Below, in pieces: positions 31,869-42,200 of a stretch of DNA of 64,000 nucleotides. Under the pieces are notes generated by a model, which worked only from the letters and a program-made list of their open reading frames with translations, was not told the DNA's origin and made no database searches. Location of the stretch: NCBI GenBank assembly GCA_913061415.1, contig CAJXUD010000011.1:1-64000 (forward strand). Reading direction: 5' to 3'. The position numbers and the translations under genes are program-made. Every line of letters starts with the position of its first letter. The stretch's first letter is position 1. This stretch comes from an uncultured Oleispira sp. GTDB lineage: Bacteria > Pseudomonadota > Gammaproteobacteria > Pseudomonadales > Oceanobacteraceae.

Positions 31869-34800
31869 TTATGAGTGAGTTTCATCATCATATACTGTGC
31901 GTCTTTTTGGAAATAACCCTCGCACCAAAACAAAGAATAGCGGTACTAAGAGAATACCTAAAATCGTAGCCGTTAATGTACCACCAATAATACCCGTACC
32001 AATCGAAATGCGGCTATTGGCCCCCGCGCCTGACGAAATGGCCAAAGGTAAAATACCAAATACGAATGCCAGTGAGGTCATTATAATCGGACGCAAACGC
32101 AATTTTGCAGCGTGTACGGCAGAGTCGACCAGTGACATTCCGCGTTGATAAGAAGCCTCGGCAAACTCAACAATTAAAATAGCGTTTTTAGACGCGAGAC
32201 CAATGGTTGTTAATAATGCAACTTGGAAATATATATCATTTTCCAACCCCCTCATTGTGGCCGCAAGAGCAGCGCCAACAACGCCTAGCGGTATTACCAT
32301 AATGACCGATAAGGGGACCGACCAGCTTTCATATAATGCCGCCAAGGCTAAGAAAACCACCAAGATGGAAATCGCATATAGCAGGGTGGATTGGCCACTG
32401 GACAATTTCTCCTGAAAGGATAAACCACTCCATGAATAGCTTAGCTTACCTTGTCCGACTTCTTCGGTTAAGCGTTCCATTTCTGCCATGGCTTGGCCAG
32501 AACTGACGCCATTAGCAGAAGCGCCATTAATGCCAAACGATGCGATACCGTTGAAGCGCGACAAACTTTGCGGTGCGTTAGACCAAGAAGAGCTACTAAA
32601 GGCAGAGAACGGCGTCATGGTCGTTTCACCTGCGCTATTGGTGCCACGCACATGCCACTGATTTAAATCATCGGGCTTTGAGCGGAATTGTGCATCACTG
32701 GCGATGTACACTTTTTTCACTCGACCGTTATCAATAAAGTCATTCACATAGCTACCGGCCCAGGCAGAGGTTAGCGTATTGGCAACATCGGGTAGGGATA
32801 ACCCCAAGGCAGTCGCTTTACCGTTGTCTATATCGATCTTTAACTGAGGAGTCTCACCTAGAGCGCCTTCGCGAATACCGGCCAGTAATTTACTTTCTCG
32901 TGCCTTTGCAATGAGTTCATCTTTTAGCTGTGCTAACTCTTCGCGGCTGGTGCCTGTGGCCGCTTGCAGTTCAAAACTAAAGCCGTTGCTTTGGCCTAAG
33001 CCACGAATCACTGGAGGTGATAATGCAAAAATTCGCGCATCTTGAATATTAGAAAGATTTTTATTCATGCGATTAACCAAAGCATCGACACTTTGATCGT
33101 CATTAGGGCGTTCATCCCAAGGCTTTAAACCCAAGAAACCCATCCCCGCATTTTGTCCGCTACCAGAGAAGTTGAAACCCGCAATCGAGAAGGTTCTATT
33201 AACGGTTTCAGATTCATTTTCAGCTAAGTACTGTTCAACTTGTTCAGCCGCCGCACGGGTTCGCTTGATCGATGCGCCCGCAGGTAAGTTGATTTGGAAC
33301 ATGGCACTGCCTTGGTCTTCTTGTGGTAAAAAACCGGTTGGCATACGCATAATTAAAACCGCGAGGATGGCAACGATAGCGCCATAAAATATTACCCAGC
33401 GAATCTTTCGATTTAAAATGTTTTTAACAAAACGCGTATACGATTTGGTAAATCGATCAAAGAGACGGTTAAAACCTGCGAAGAAACCTGTCTTTTCTAC
33501 GTGGATAACTGTGTGAGATTCTGGCTTGGTATGGACTAATAAACTGGCACACAGTGTGGGTGTCAGGGTTAGCGCAACAATCACAGAAAGCACCATTGAC
33601 GCGACAATAGCGATGGAAAATTGTTGGTAGATAACACCGGTTGAGCCACCAAAAAAGGCCATGGGTAAAAATACCGCAGAAAGTACGATTCCGATGCCAA
33701 CAAGAGCGCTGCTTATTTCAGACATTGATTCAATCGTAGCATCGCGGGGAGAAAGATTCTTTTCGTGCATCAAACGCTCTACGTTTTCGACCACCACAAT
33801 CGCATCATCAACCAGCAGACCAATAGAAAGCACAATACCAAACATCGTTAGGGTATTAATTGAGAAACCAAACGCTGACAGCACGCCAAATGTTCCTAAT
33901 AAAACAATAGGTACGGCGATGGCAGGAATTAAAGTTGCGCGCCAGTTTTGTAAAAATAACCACATCACCAGTACCACTAACACAATGGCTTCTGCTAAGG
34001 TTTTAACCACTTCATCAATCGAAATTTTAATAAAGTCGGTGCTATCACGAGGGAAGTTATATTCGTAGCCGTCGGGTAAATTAGTCGCCAGCTCAGCGAC
34101 TTTTTCTTTGACGCGAGTCGCAGTATCTAAAGCGTTAGCCCCAGGAGATAACATAACGGCAATACCCGATGCCGGGTGGCCATTTAGGCGAGGGATGGCG
34201 TAATAGTTTTCACTGCCAATTTCAATGCTAGCAACATCGCTAAGACGAACATTTGCCCCAGACGAATTGTATTTAATAATGATGTTACGAAACTCTTCAG
34301 GTGTCGACATCATGGCTTGTGCGGTCACGGTTGCGTTTAGCTCTTGATTCGCCAACGCGGGTACTGCCCCAATTTTTCCCGCAGGAATTTGAACATTTTG
34401 ACCACGCAGCGCGGTCGAAATATCAGAAGGCATGAGGTTGTAGTTGGCAAGTTTTCCTGGGTCTAACCAAATGCGCATTGCGTAGCGCGAACCAAAAACA
34501 CGAATGTCACCCACGCCCTCAATTCTGGCAAGGCTGTCTTGTATATTAGAAGCAATGTAATCGGCAATATCAAATGCCGTTGCTTCGTTGGTAGTATCGT
34601 ACAGCGCAGTCACAAGTAAAAAATCGCTATTCGATTTAGTGACGGTTATCCCTTGAGTTTGAACAGACTCCGGTAAGCGAGAATTAATTTGCGCGACTTT
34701 GTTTTGTACTTGAACCTGAGCATAATCAGGATCGGTGCCTTCTTCAAAGGTGATTTGTACCGATGCGGCACCGTCGGAAGAACTGGAAGAAGAAAAATAC

Positions 34801-35030
34801 AATAAACCATCCAATCCCGTTAGTTGTTGTTCTAATATCTGAGTAACACTGTTTTCAACGGTTTCTGCATCGGCGCCAATGTAATTCGTTTTTACGCTAA
34901 TAACGGGTGGGGCGATACTAGGATATTGCGCGACCGGTAGTGAAAAAATAGAGGCTAGGCCCGTTAGCATAATGATGATTGAAATGACCCAAGCAAAGAC
35001 AGGGCGATCAATAAAGAAGCGTGCAAACAT
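31869..35030 (-). CDS. RND multidrug efflux permease (AcrB/MexB-like HAE1)
   Basis: MFARFFIDRPVFAWVISIIIMLTGLASIFSLPVAQYPSIAPP; GLLVDDAIVVVENVER. Confidence 0.96.
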   Translation of the reverse strand: MFARFFIDRPVFAWVISIIIMLTGLASIFSLPVAQYPSIAPPVISVKTNYIGADAETVENSVTQILEQQLTGLDGLLYFSSSSSSDGAASVQITFEEGTDPDYAQVQVQNKVAQINSRLPESVQTQGITVTKSNSDFLLVTALYDTTNEATAFDIADYIASNIQDSLARIEGVGDIRVFGSRYAMRIWLDPGKLANYNLMPSDISTALRGQNVQIPAGKIGAVPALANQELNATVTAQAMMSTPEEFRNIIIKYNSSGANVRLSDVASIEIGSENYYAIPRLNGHPASGIAVMLSPGANALDTATRVKEKVAELATNLPDGYEYNFPRDSTDFIKISIDEVVKTLAEAIVLVVLVMWLFLQNWRATLIPAIAVPIVLLGTFGVLSAFGFSINTLTMFGIVLSIGLLVDDAIVVVENVERLMHEKNLSPRDATIESMSEISSALVGIGIVLSAVFLPMAFFGGSTGVIYQQFSIAIVASMVLSVIVALTLTPTLCASLLVHTKPESHTVIHVEKTGFFAGFNRLFDRFTKSYTRFVKNILNRKIRWVIFYGAIVAILAVLIMRMPTGFLPQEDQGSAMFQINLPAGASIKRTRAAAEQVEQYLAENESETVNRTFSIAGFNFSGSGQNAGMGFLGLKPWDERPNDDQSVDALVNRMNKNLSNIQDARIFALSPPVIRGLGQSNGFSFELQAATGTSREELAQLKDELIAKARESKLLAGIREGALGETPQLKIDIDNGKATALGLSLPDVANTLTSAWAGSYVNDFIDNGRVKKVYIASDAQFRSKPDDLNQWHVRGTNSAGETTMTPFSAFSSSSWSNAPQSLSRFNGIASFGINGASANGVSSGQAMAEMERLTEEVGQGKLSYSWSGLSFQEKLSSGQSTLLYAISILVVFLALAALYESWSVPLSVIMVIPLGVVGAALAATMRGLENDIYFQVALLTTIGLASKNAILIVEFAEASYQRGMSLVDSAVHAAKLRLRPIIMTSLAFVFGILPLAISSGAGANSRISIGTGIIGGTLTATILGILLVPLFFVLVRGLFPKRRTVYDDETHS

Positions 35031-35032
35031 GG

Positions 35033-36190
35033 CTATAAGCTCCCTTTGTTAACAGGCTCGGAAGACGTAGAAAGCGTTATCTCGATGGGTTTTACTTCGC
35101 TACCGGGGCGCACTTTTACAGTCCCTTCTACTAACAGCTTGTCGTTAACGGCTAAACCGCTAGCGATTAACCAGTTACTATCAACCGCATTAATCGTTTC
35201 TACTGATCGCTTCTCTATAAGATTGTTGTCATTAATAATGTAAGCATAAGCGCTGCCATTGGCATTATGATAAATCCCTTGCTGCGGCACTAAAATAGCG
35301 TGTTCATCAATAGCTTCATTCACTGTGGTACGAACAAACATACCAGGTAATAATAAATTGTCTGGGTTGGAGAATTCAGCGCGCAAGGTGATGCTGCCTG
35401 TCGCGGTATCAACCGCAACTTCTTGCATTTTTAACTGCCCAAGCGACTCGTATTGGCTACCATCTCCCAGAGTCAGCATGACATCTGTTGATCCAGGCTT
35501 AATATTGTCACTGCGTAATAGCGTGCGTAACTTGAGCAGTTCGGCGCTGCTTTTTTTCATATCAACATAAATAGGGTCAAGCGTATGAATGGTGGCGAGT
35601 GGCGAAGCTTGGCCAGCGGTCACTAAAGCGCCTTGAGTCACATTCGAAATACCGATATGTCCAGAAATTGAAGCCTTAACCTTGGTGAATTCAAGGTTAA
35701 TGGCCGCGGTTTCTAATGCCGCTTGGTACTTCTCAATATTGGCTTGTGCTTCAAGGTAGGCAGCGCGAGCATCATCGGCGTCTTGTTGCGAGATGCCTTT
35801 CTGTCCAAGCAAGTTGGCGTATCGTTTGTCTTTTAGCGTTGCGGTTTCTAATGATGCTTTTGCACTGTTTAAATTCGCTTTGGCTTCGTTATAGACCGAT
35901 TGAAAAGGCGCCGGATTGATTTGATACAGCAGTTGTCCTTTCTTGACCATACTGCCTTCTTCAAACAGGCGCTGGTGAACAATACCACTTACCTGCGGGC
36001 GTACTTCAGCGACTTGAGAGGCAACGACTCTCGCAGGCATTTCATGGTTTATCTTATGCACATTCGCCGTGACGGAAATATAAGATACTGCTGGCACCAT
36101 GGCCTTATTGGCCGGTGTATTGCCTTGTTGGCAGGCTGCTAATAGCGAAGCTAATAGCAATAACCCGCCGATACGCATAGAGTCTTTCAT
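35033..36190 (-). CDS. RND efflux membrane fusion protein (AcrA/MexA-like lipoprotein)
   Basis: Lipobox LLAACQQ; ARVVASQVAEVRPQVSGIVHQRLFEEGSMVKKGQLLYQI. Confidence 0.96.
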   Translation of the reverse strand: MKDSMRIGGLLLLASLLAACQQGNTPANKAMVPAVSYISVTANVHKINHEMPARVVASQVAEVRPQVSGIVHQRLFEEGSMVKKGQLLYQINPAPFQSVYNEAKANLNSAKASLETATLKDKRYANLLGQKGISQQDADDARAAYLEAQANIEKYQAALETAAINLEFTKVKASISGHIGISNVTQGALVTAGQASPLATIHTLDPIYVDMKKSSAELLKLRTLLRSDNIKPGSTDVMLTLGDGSQYESLGQLKMQEVAVDTATGSITLRAEFSNPDNLLLPGMFVRTTVNEAIDEHAILVPQQGIYHNANGSAYAYIINDNNLIEKRSVETINAVDSNWLIASGLAVNDKLLVEGTVKVRPGSEVKPIEITLSTSSEPVNKGSL

Positions 36191-36263
36191 GATGGCATGT
36201 TCCTAACTAAGTATAAATTTCTAAGTCTAAATTTGGATTAATACAAAAATCATAACAAAGTAC

Positions 36264-36281
36264 GGGTTAAGACAGGGTTAA
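36264..36281 (-). promoter_or_regulatory. 11-bp-phased direct repeat upstream of the RND operon (candidate OmpR-type operator)
   Basis: GGGTTAA at 36264-36270 and 36275-36281 (TTAACCC on the coding strand); TATGAT -10-like hexamer at 36249-36254. Confidence 0.6.
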
Positions 36282-36411
36282 CGGATACGAAAGCTTTTTT
36301 ATTTGTATAAATTAAATAATAGCGACAAGGATATCTGCAGAAGCCAGGGAGAGAGGGTTATAATGAATCACTTAGCGCGATACATTATATTGTCATCAAA
36401 GGAAGCATTGT

Positions 36412-36765
36412 ATGTATGAAAATCGAGACATTATTGTACGTTTGCGCGAGCAAATCCCTTCGTTTGAGTGTGTAAAAGGTTGTCATGATTGCTGTGGGCC
36501 CGTCACGACCTCCTCAGAAGAAATGTCACGCCTGCCTGTTAAATCAGACGCAGAACATGAAGAAGCATTAAACGACCTTCGTTGCGTACACCTTGGCCCT
36601 AATGGCTGCACGGTTTATGGCGAGCGCCCATTAATTTGCCGATTGTTTGGCACAACGCCACGAATGGCCTGCCCGAATGATCGTCGGCCTGAAGAAATGA
36701 TCGACGAAAAAGTAGAAAAAGCGGTTCATCATTATATCGCTAATACACGGCAGGTCTTGGTGTAA
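36412..36765 (+). CDS. YkgJ-family cysteine cluster protein
   Basis: CVKGCHDCCGPV...CVHLGPNGCTVYGERPLICRLFG. Confidence 0.88.
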   Translation: MYENRDIIVRLREQIPSFECVKGCHDCCGPVTTSSEEMSRLPVKSDAEHEEALNDLRCVHLGPNGCTVYGERPLICRLFGTTPRMACPNDRRPEEMIDEKVEKAVHHYIANTRQVLV

Positions 36766-36847
36766 TAGAAAGATTTAAAATCGTTGGGCTCGTCAGTGGC
36801 AAAGAGCGCTTAACCAGATGTGATGACTTAGGGAAGACTAAAAGTAT

Positions 36848-37351
36848 ATGGATATTAGACCCGTTACCTCTCCAGAATTTGAATCTGTTTATGCCATACT
36901 TTATGGCAATGCCGAGTGGCTGTTATCAAAAAACATCTTACAGTGGCCAATTGAATGGTTAGAATCCATACGACCCGCGATAGAGTCTTCTATTGATCTA
37001 GGATTTTTCTCTGCGATAGATATTAATGGCCAGATGGCAGCAGTATTAGAAATAAGGTCTGCACCAGAGCCCTTGTGGCAACATGATTTAGCCGAAGCGC
37101 TGTACATTCATAAACTCGCGGTTGATCGAAAATACTCTAACCTCAAAGTCGGCCGAAAAATAATAGAGGCGCTGAAAACCAAGGCGACCTTGGACGGCAA
37201 GCGTTATGTACGCTTAGATTGTGTCGCACATAATAACGGTCTTAGAACGTATTATGAATCCTGTGGTTTCAAACTAAAAGATATCGTAAAAACCCCAGTG
37301 GTAGATCTTGCGCTATACGAATATACAATTCAAAACGGCAATGCCGAGTGA
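36848..37351 (+). CDS. GNAT-family N-acetyltransferase
   Basis: LYIHKLAVDRKYSNLKVGRKIIEALK...RLDCVAHNNGLRTYYESCGF. Confidence 0.88.
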   Translation: MDIRPVTSPEFESVYAILYGNAEWLLSKNILQWPIEWLESIRPAIESSIDLGFFSAIDINGQMAAVLEIRSAPEPLWQHDLAEALYIHKLAVDRKYSNLKVGRKIIEALKTKATLDGKRYVRLDCVAHNNGLRTYYESCGFKLKDIVKTPVVDLALYEYTIQNGNAE

Positions 37352-37411
37352 ATATGTTAAAGTAATGAAACTCAAAAAACTCATCTCAGCTGATACTAAT
37401 CTGGAAATATT

Positions 37412-38086
37412 ATGAACCCTTGGACTCTACTAGGCCTAGCCAAAATACCGAATAATGGCGGAGAGCTAGAGTTAACTCAGCGTGATAAAGAATTTTCTAT
37501 TCATTTAAAGGGCGTTCGCGGCGAGTTAATGAATAGCCGCATGCACAGCTCAGAATTAGCGTTGTCGGATCTTGGCTGTGCTCATGTAAAAAACACAGAA
37601 AATGCCAAAGTATTGGTGGGTGGTATGGGCATGGGATTTACCTTGGCCGCTGCATTGAAAGCGACTAAACCAAGCTCTAAGGTTGTTGTGGCCGAATTAG
37701 TGCCTGATGTAATTGAGTGGAACAAAGGCCCGTTAGGCGAGTGTGCAGGCCGTCCATTGGATGACAGCCGCGTGATTGTTCATGTGGGTGATGTGGCTGG
37801 ATTGTTTAAAGCTAAGCAGCCTGAGTTTGACGCTATTTTATTAGATGTGGATAACGGCCCAGAAGGCTTTACTCATGGTGATAACAATAGTTTATATTCA
37901 CTCGATAGTTTAGCGGCCATTAGGCAAACGCTAAAACCTAAAGGTGTATTAGCCGTATGGTCGGCTTGGCATGATCCTAAATTTACGACTCAGCTTAAAA
38001 AAGCCAAGTTTAGTGTCGAAACAAAAACCGTGAGAGCGCATAACGGTAAAGGCAGCCGTCATACAATTTATCTGGCAAGAAAATAG
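37412..38086 (+). CDS. Spermidine synthase-like methyltransferase-fold protein
   Basis: VLVGGMGMGFTLAAAL...VAELVPDVIEW...DAILLDVDNGPEGF. Confidence 0.82.
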   Translation: MNPWTLLGLAKIPNNGGELELTQRDKEFSIHLKGVRGELMNSRMHSSELALSDLGCAHVKNTENAKVLVGGMGMGFTLAAALKATKPSSKVVVAELVPDVIEWNKGPLGECAGRPLDDSRVIVHVGDVAGLFKAKQPEFDAILLDVDNGPEGFTHGDNNSLYSLDSLAAIRQTLKPKGVLAVWSAWHDPKFTTQLKKAKFSVETKTVRAHNGKGSRHTIYLARK

Positions 38087-38088
38087 AC

Positions 38089-38661
38089 CTAAGCTTTACG
38101 GCTAGGGTCTCTGCCTAAAATAAAAGCCATAACAATACCGACCAGCAAACCAAATAAATGCGATTCAAATGAAACTTGAGGAATGGTCGGTAGTACACCA
38201 TAAAGAAGACCGCCGTACGCAAAGGCAACCAAACAGCTAATCATAAACAGCTTAAACTCTCGGCTTATAAACCCTGCCACAACAAGATAGCCAAACAACC
38301 CATAAATAACCCCGCTCATACCAATGTGATAAGCACTGCGGCCAAAAAACCAGACCAATAATCCACCGAATAAAGCCGTAGCTGAGAAAACATAAATAAA
38401 CCGTCTGCGCCCATGGCTCAATAATAACAGCGTGAAAACAAACAAAGGCATAAGATTACTGAATAAGTGAACGATGCCGCCATGCAGAAAAGGCGCAAAT
38501 AAAATACCGCTTAAGCTATTAATGTTTCGGGGCAATATGCCAAACGAGCGAAAAAATCCACCGGTAAATTGATTAATAATCTCGACCACAATAATCACCA
38601 AACATAAGTTAGTGGCGATTTTTAAACGCTTGGACAAAGGGACGTAGGTTCGTTTTATCAT
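38089..38661 (-). CDS. Rhomboid-family intramembrane serine protease
   Basis: HIGMSGVIYGLFGYL (GxSG serine) and FESHLFGLLVG (catalytic His), 6-TM pattern. Confidence 0.9.
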   Translation of the reverse strand: MIKRTYVPLSKRLKIATNLCLVIIVVEIINQFTGGFFRSFGILPRNINSLSGILFAPFLHGGIVHLFSNLMPLFVFTLLLLSHGRRRFIYVFSATALFGGLLVWFFGRSAYHIGMSGVIYGLFGYLVVAGFISREFKLFMISCLVAFAYGGLLYGVLPTIPQVSFESHLFGLLVGIVMAFILGRDPSRKA

Positions 38662-40109
38662 GCTAGCTCGTATCGTTTTATTTTATTAATTAATCCCTGG
38701 CGGGTAATTCCCAATGCTTGCGCGGTATGGGTTTTATTACCTTGGAACTTTGTTAGCGCTTGAGTAATGAGGTTAATTTCAAGTTCACTGACGTGTTGTT
38801 CTAGAGTTTTTTCGGACGTGCCAAGGTTGGCGTTAAAACCTGATGTATTTTGAATATCCTTTATCGCGTCGTGGCCACGAATTAAGGCGATTTCTTGCAA
38901 ACTCAGTCGATCGCTTAAACAAATTGCCGCCGCGCTTTCTAGCGTATTTTTTAGTTCTCTGACATTACCTGGCCATGGGGTATTCATAAACCAGCAGCAG
39001 ACTTCTTTGTTGAGGCTTATGTTGGTTTTATGCTGGTGGTTGTAGCGTATTAAAAAATGATCGATCAAAATACCAATATCTTCTTTTCTATTTTTTAAAC
39101 TGCTCGTGCTAATAGTAAGGCCTTTAATTCTGTAATAAAGATCTTCACGAAAATGACCTTGTTCGACTTCTTTGGCCAAATCTCTGTTGGTTGCGCAGAC
39201 TAAGCGAGCATTTAGGTTTTCTAATTTACGACTGCCAACCGGGTAGTAACTGCCATCTTGTAAAACGCGCAATAATTTTACCTGCATTGATAATGGCATT
39301 TCGCCAATTTCATCTAAGAAAAGCGTGCCTTGGTCAGCGCTGGCTAATAAGCCTTTACGGTCACTGTCGGCCCCAGTAAAGGCGCCTTTTTTGCAACCGA
39401 ACAATTCACTTTCTAATAACTCCGCCGGTATTGCACCGCAGTGTACAGAGACTAACTTATGCGGATTACGCTCGCTATTGTTGTGAATGGCGTGGGCAAT
39501 GATTTCTTTGCCTGTGCCACTTGGCCCTTGAATTAAAACGGGTACTTGGGTTTTTGAAATACGTTGAATTAATTCACGAATAGATTCAATCGCACTGCTT
39601 TTTCCGATGAGACCAAACGTCGGAATGCTGGGTAGTTCATCTTGCTGAACCAATTCATTTTCTAAGGTTTTAATCTGTTTTAACAAACTGTGCTTTTCTA
39701 ACGCGCGTTGAATAATCAGCTGCAATAAATCAGGGTCGATGGGTTTGTTAATAAAATCCCAAGCGCCATATTCAATTGCCTTTAACGCCAGTGCTCGATC
39801 GCTATGTGCGGTTAAAACCAATACTGGAACATCATAATATTTCAAATTTTCTAAACTTTCTTCAGGTCTGAAAGTTGGAGGCAATGATAGATCATGAATG
39901 ACGAGGTCAAACCCCTTTTGATGGGGCTCATTACTATTAGCATCTTTAAATAAAGCGAGGCCACTTGCCGCGTCATGGGCGCATGCAACTTGATAACCGG
40001 CTTGCTCTAACCAGAGTGCGCATAATTCGCAGAAGGCCACTTCGTCATCAATTAATAATATTTTGCTTCTCGTAGTAAGAGGCATATTAAGGTCCGTAAT
40101 AAGGGTCAT
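38658..40109 (-). CDS. Sigma54-dependent response regulator (NtrC family)
   Basis: REC + AAA (GPSGTGKEIIAHAIHNNS, KKGAFTGADSDRKG) + Fis HTH; start may be an internal ATG (MPLTTRS). Confidence 0.95.
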   Translation of the reverse strand: MTLITDLNMPLTTRSKILLIDDEVAFCELCALWLEQAGYQVACAHDAASGLALFKDANSNEPHQKGFDLVIHDLSLPPTFRPEESLENLKYYDVPVLVLTAHSDRALALKAIEYGAWDFINKPIDPDLLQLIIQRALEKHSLLKQIKTLENELVQQDELPSIPTFGLIGKSSAIESIRELIQRISKTQVPVLIQGPSGTGKEIIAHAIHNNSERNPHKLVSVHCGAIPAELLESELFGCKKGAFTGADSDRKGLLASADQGTLFLDEIGEMPLSMQVKLLRVLQDGSYYPVGSRKLENLNARLVCATNRDLAKEVEQGHFREDLYYRIKGLTISTSSLKNRKEDIGILIDHFLIRYNHQHKTNISLNKEVCCWFMNTPWPGNVRELKNTLESAAAICLSDRLSLQEIALIRGHDAIKDIQNTSGFNANLGTSEKTLEQHVSELEINLITQALTKFQGNKTHTAQALGITRQGLINKIKRYELA

Positions 40110-40110
40110 A

Positions 40111-42060
40111 TTAATTATCTTGCCTGTTGTCTAGGCCGTTATCTAAGCCATTAGCGGCATCATTAATTAAGAGAGGAAGACGGATAACAAACGATACCGG
40201 CCAGCCCAGCTGATTACTGTGGTGAATATCACCATGGTGAGCATCGATGATTCGGCGCACAATAGACAAGCCTAAGCCGCTGCCACCACTGCGCTGGGTA
40301 ACAAAAGGTTCAAACAAATGAGGCAGCATGTCGGCGGCCACTTCAGGGCCATTATTGTGTACTTTAATCCAGGTTTCGTGCGAAGTTTGGCTCAGCTCTA
40401 ATTCGATCTTGCCCTCAGCGCGGGTAGCAATAAAGGAGGCGGCATTTTCTAATAAGTTAATCAGAATTTGTTGAATGCGTTCACTATCATATTGGCCGAT
40501 TAATTGTGGTTCGCTGCGCAACAAAATCGATACAGAAAAGAGGTTATTGATCTGCTGAATCACTTGTTGCGCAATAGGGACTAAATCTTGTGACGTTGTT
40601 TTTATTTCAATCTGACCGGCATAAGACAGAGTATCTCGAATCATATGCTCAGCACGGGCTACCTGATTACGAATATGCTTTTTTATTTTCTCGTCGGTAT
40701 GAGCCGATGCCATATTAATAATGTTCAGCGGGTTTCTAAGCTCGTGGGCAATAGCCGCGGTGAGTCCACCAAGTTCTATCAGGTGTTGCTGTTGAATGCG
40801 TTCACGTTCTGCGCGAGCTTCTATTTTGGCCAACTGTATTGAGCGTTCTAATGACGTACAGGCGTTGGGAATTAAGGCGGCTAATAATTCTGCGGTATGT
40901 TGTTGTGTGGGGGGAATGTCATCCCAACCGGATAATCGACAGTCCCACTCTCCGCGCTTGATGCATTCGAACAAGGCCGTTGCTTGTGATTGAAAATAGA
41001 TATCCCCCGACGCGTTGATAATTCTCACGCCAATTAGCTCGTCGTGACTAATCGTTTTAGTTTGTGGCGAATGTTGTCGCCAGATATTCTCAATCGTCAG
41101 GGCGAGTGTTTGCCATGAGGTCGCTTTATTCAACTGTTGCAACCACTGGTTTAGCGTGACCTCATCAATACTTGCGCCAGGATAAATAAGGCGGTCTGAA
41201 AACTGTTTGGCCGGGCCATAAAGTAGCCACGCTAATAATAATAAAATACTCGAGTAAATAAATAATTGCAGTGTCGGCACGGTCGCAAGTTCGGTCATGG
41301 CGACAGGAGCGATAAATGCCAGCAGTAGACTCATAAGCAACATCGAAATGCTGAGTACTGCCAACCATTGAATCGCTTGGCTGACCCAGCGGTTTACTTC
41401 GACTAAGCGATAACGAACGACGGCATAGACTACGAGAACAACATAGCTGGGTAGCGCAAGCATGGGATAGGGGAAGAAGTTGATCTCCAATGACGGCAAA
41501 ATAAAGCTGGTCGCCAGCGAAAATCCCCAAGCCCCCACTGCAAACATGGCAATGATCGAGCGGCGTTTATTACCTTGGTTATTGCGATAACCATAAAGCA
41601 ATAAAATATGAGCAATGATGCCGACGGTAATGGTGTATAGCAGATTAAGCCAGCCGATTGAGTCTATGTGGAAAAAGCTGGGAAAAACATTCCACGCTTC
41701 GATATGACCACTTTCTCCCCAGATGCTGAGTAAGGTGACCGCAATCGCAAACAGGTACATTAAGGGGGTTAAACGATAGCTATTGTCGGCAATCGGAATA
41801 CTGCCTCGGAGCCAGAGTAAAACAAAGTGTAAAAAGGTGGTAGGCAGCAAAGGGTTGGCTAATAAAAGACTGCGAGCAACTTTGGGGTAGCCCTCAAGCG
41901 CCGCAATATGACCAAAACACCAAATGGCCATGGATAGGCAAAAGGCGGCAAGGGCAATCAATGCTGGTTCTTCTTTGCGTTTGAACCATAGCCAGCCCGC
42001 GGTGGCAGAGGCGGATAATATGGTTATCCACAAGCTGGCGGAGAACAGGGAAATGAGCAT
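40111..42060 (-). CDS. Histidine kinase with multi-TM (7TM-like) sensor region
   Basis: N-terminal multi-TM, HisKA AAIAHELRNPLNIINMAS, HATPase GGSGLGLSIVRRII; resembles PrsK-type kinases. Confidence 0.9.
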   Translation of the reverse strand: MLISLFSASLWITILSASATAGWLWFKRKEEPALIALAAFCLSMAIWCFGHIAALEGYPKVARSLLLANPLLPTTFLHFVLLWLRGSIPIADNSYRLTPLMYLFAIAVTLLSIWGESGHIEAWNVFPSFFHIDSIGWLNLLYTITVGIIAHILLLYGYRNNQGNKRRSIIAMFAVGAWGFSLATSFILPSLEINFFPYPMLALPSYVVLVVYAVVRYRLVEVNRWVSQAIQWLAVLSISMLLMSLLLAFIAPVAMTELATVPTLQLFIYSSILLLLAWLLYGPAKQFSDRLIYPGASIDEVTLNQWLQQLNKATSWQTLALTIENIWRQHSPQTKTISHDELIGVRIINASGDIYFQSQATALFECIKRGEWDCRLSGWDDIPPTQQHTAELLAALIPNACTSLERSIQLAKIEARAERERIQQQHLIELGGLTAAIAHELRNPLNIINMASAHTDEKIKKHIRNQVARAEHMIRDTLSYAGQIEIKTTSQDLVPIAQQVIQQINNLFSVSILLRSEPQLIGQYDSERIQQILINLLENAASFIATRAEGKIELELSQTSHETWIKVHNNGPEVAADMLPHLFEPFVTQRSGGSGLGLSIVRRIIDAHHGDIHHSNQLGWPVSFVIRLPLLINDAANGLDNGLDNRQDN

Positions 42061-42184
42061 AGCTGTAAACTCTCTTTACGGTATCAGGTCTAGCTGTCTA
42101 GATAGTTTACATCGAGCGGGCTGTATTTTGCTATTATTTAGACAATATAGTGTTATTTCCCGTGTTAGTTAGGCTTTGATGAGT

Positions 42185-42200
42185 TGGCACGAAAGCCGCT
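42185..42200 (+). promoter_or_regulatory. Candidate sigma54 (-24/-12) promoter of cioAB
   Basis: TGGCACGAAAGCCGCT: GG-N10-GC spacing kept, TGGCACG exact, -12 element CCGC instead of TTGC. Confidence 0.5.

Noticed and set aside
33661-34068. 135-aa plus-strand ORF within the RND permease gene
   Set aside because: Antisense to a well-supported CDS; composition typical of a mirror ORF, no family resemblance or RBS evidence. The same applies to other plus-strand ORFs in 31897-36142.
41165-41530. 121-aa minus-strand ORF within the histidine kinase gene
   Set aside because: Different frame inside the kinase N-terminal TM region, which is well supported as a multi-TM sensor with a continuous reading frame.
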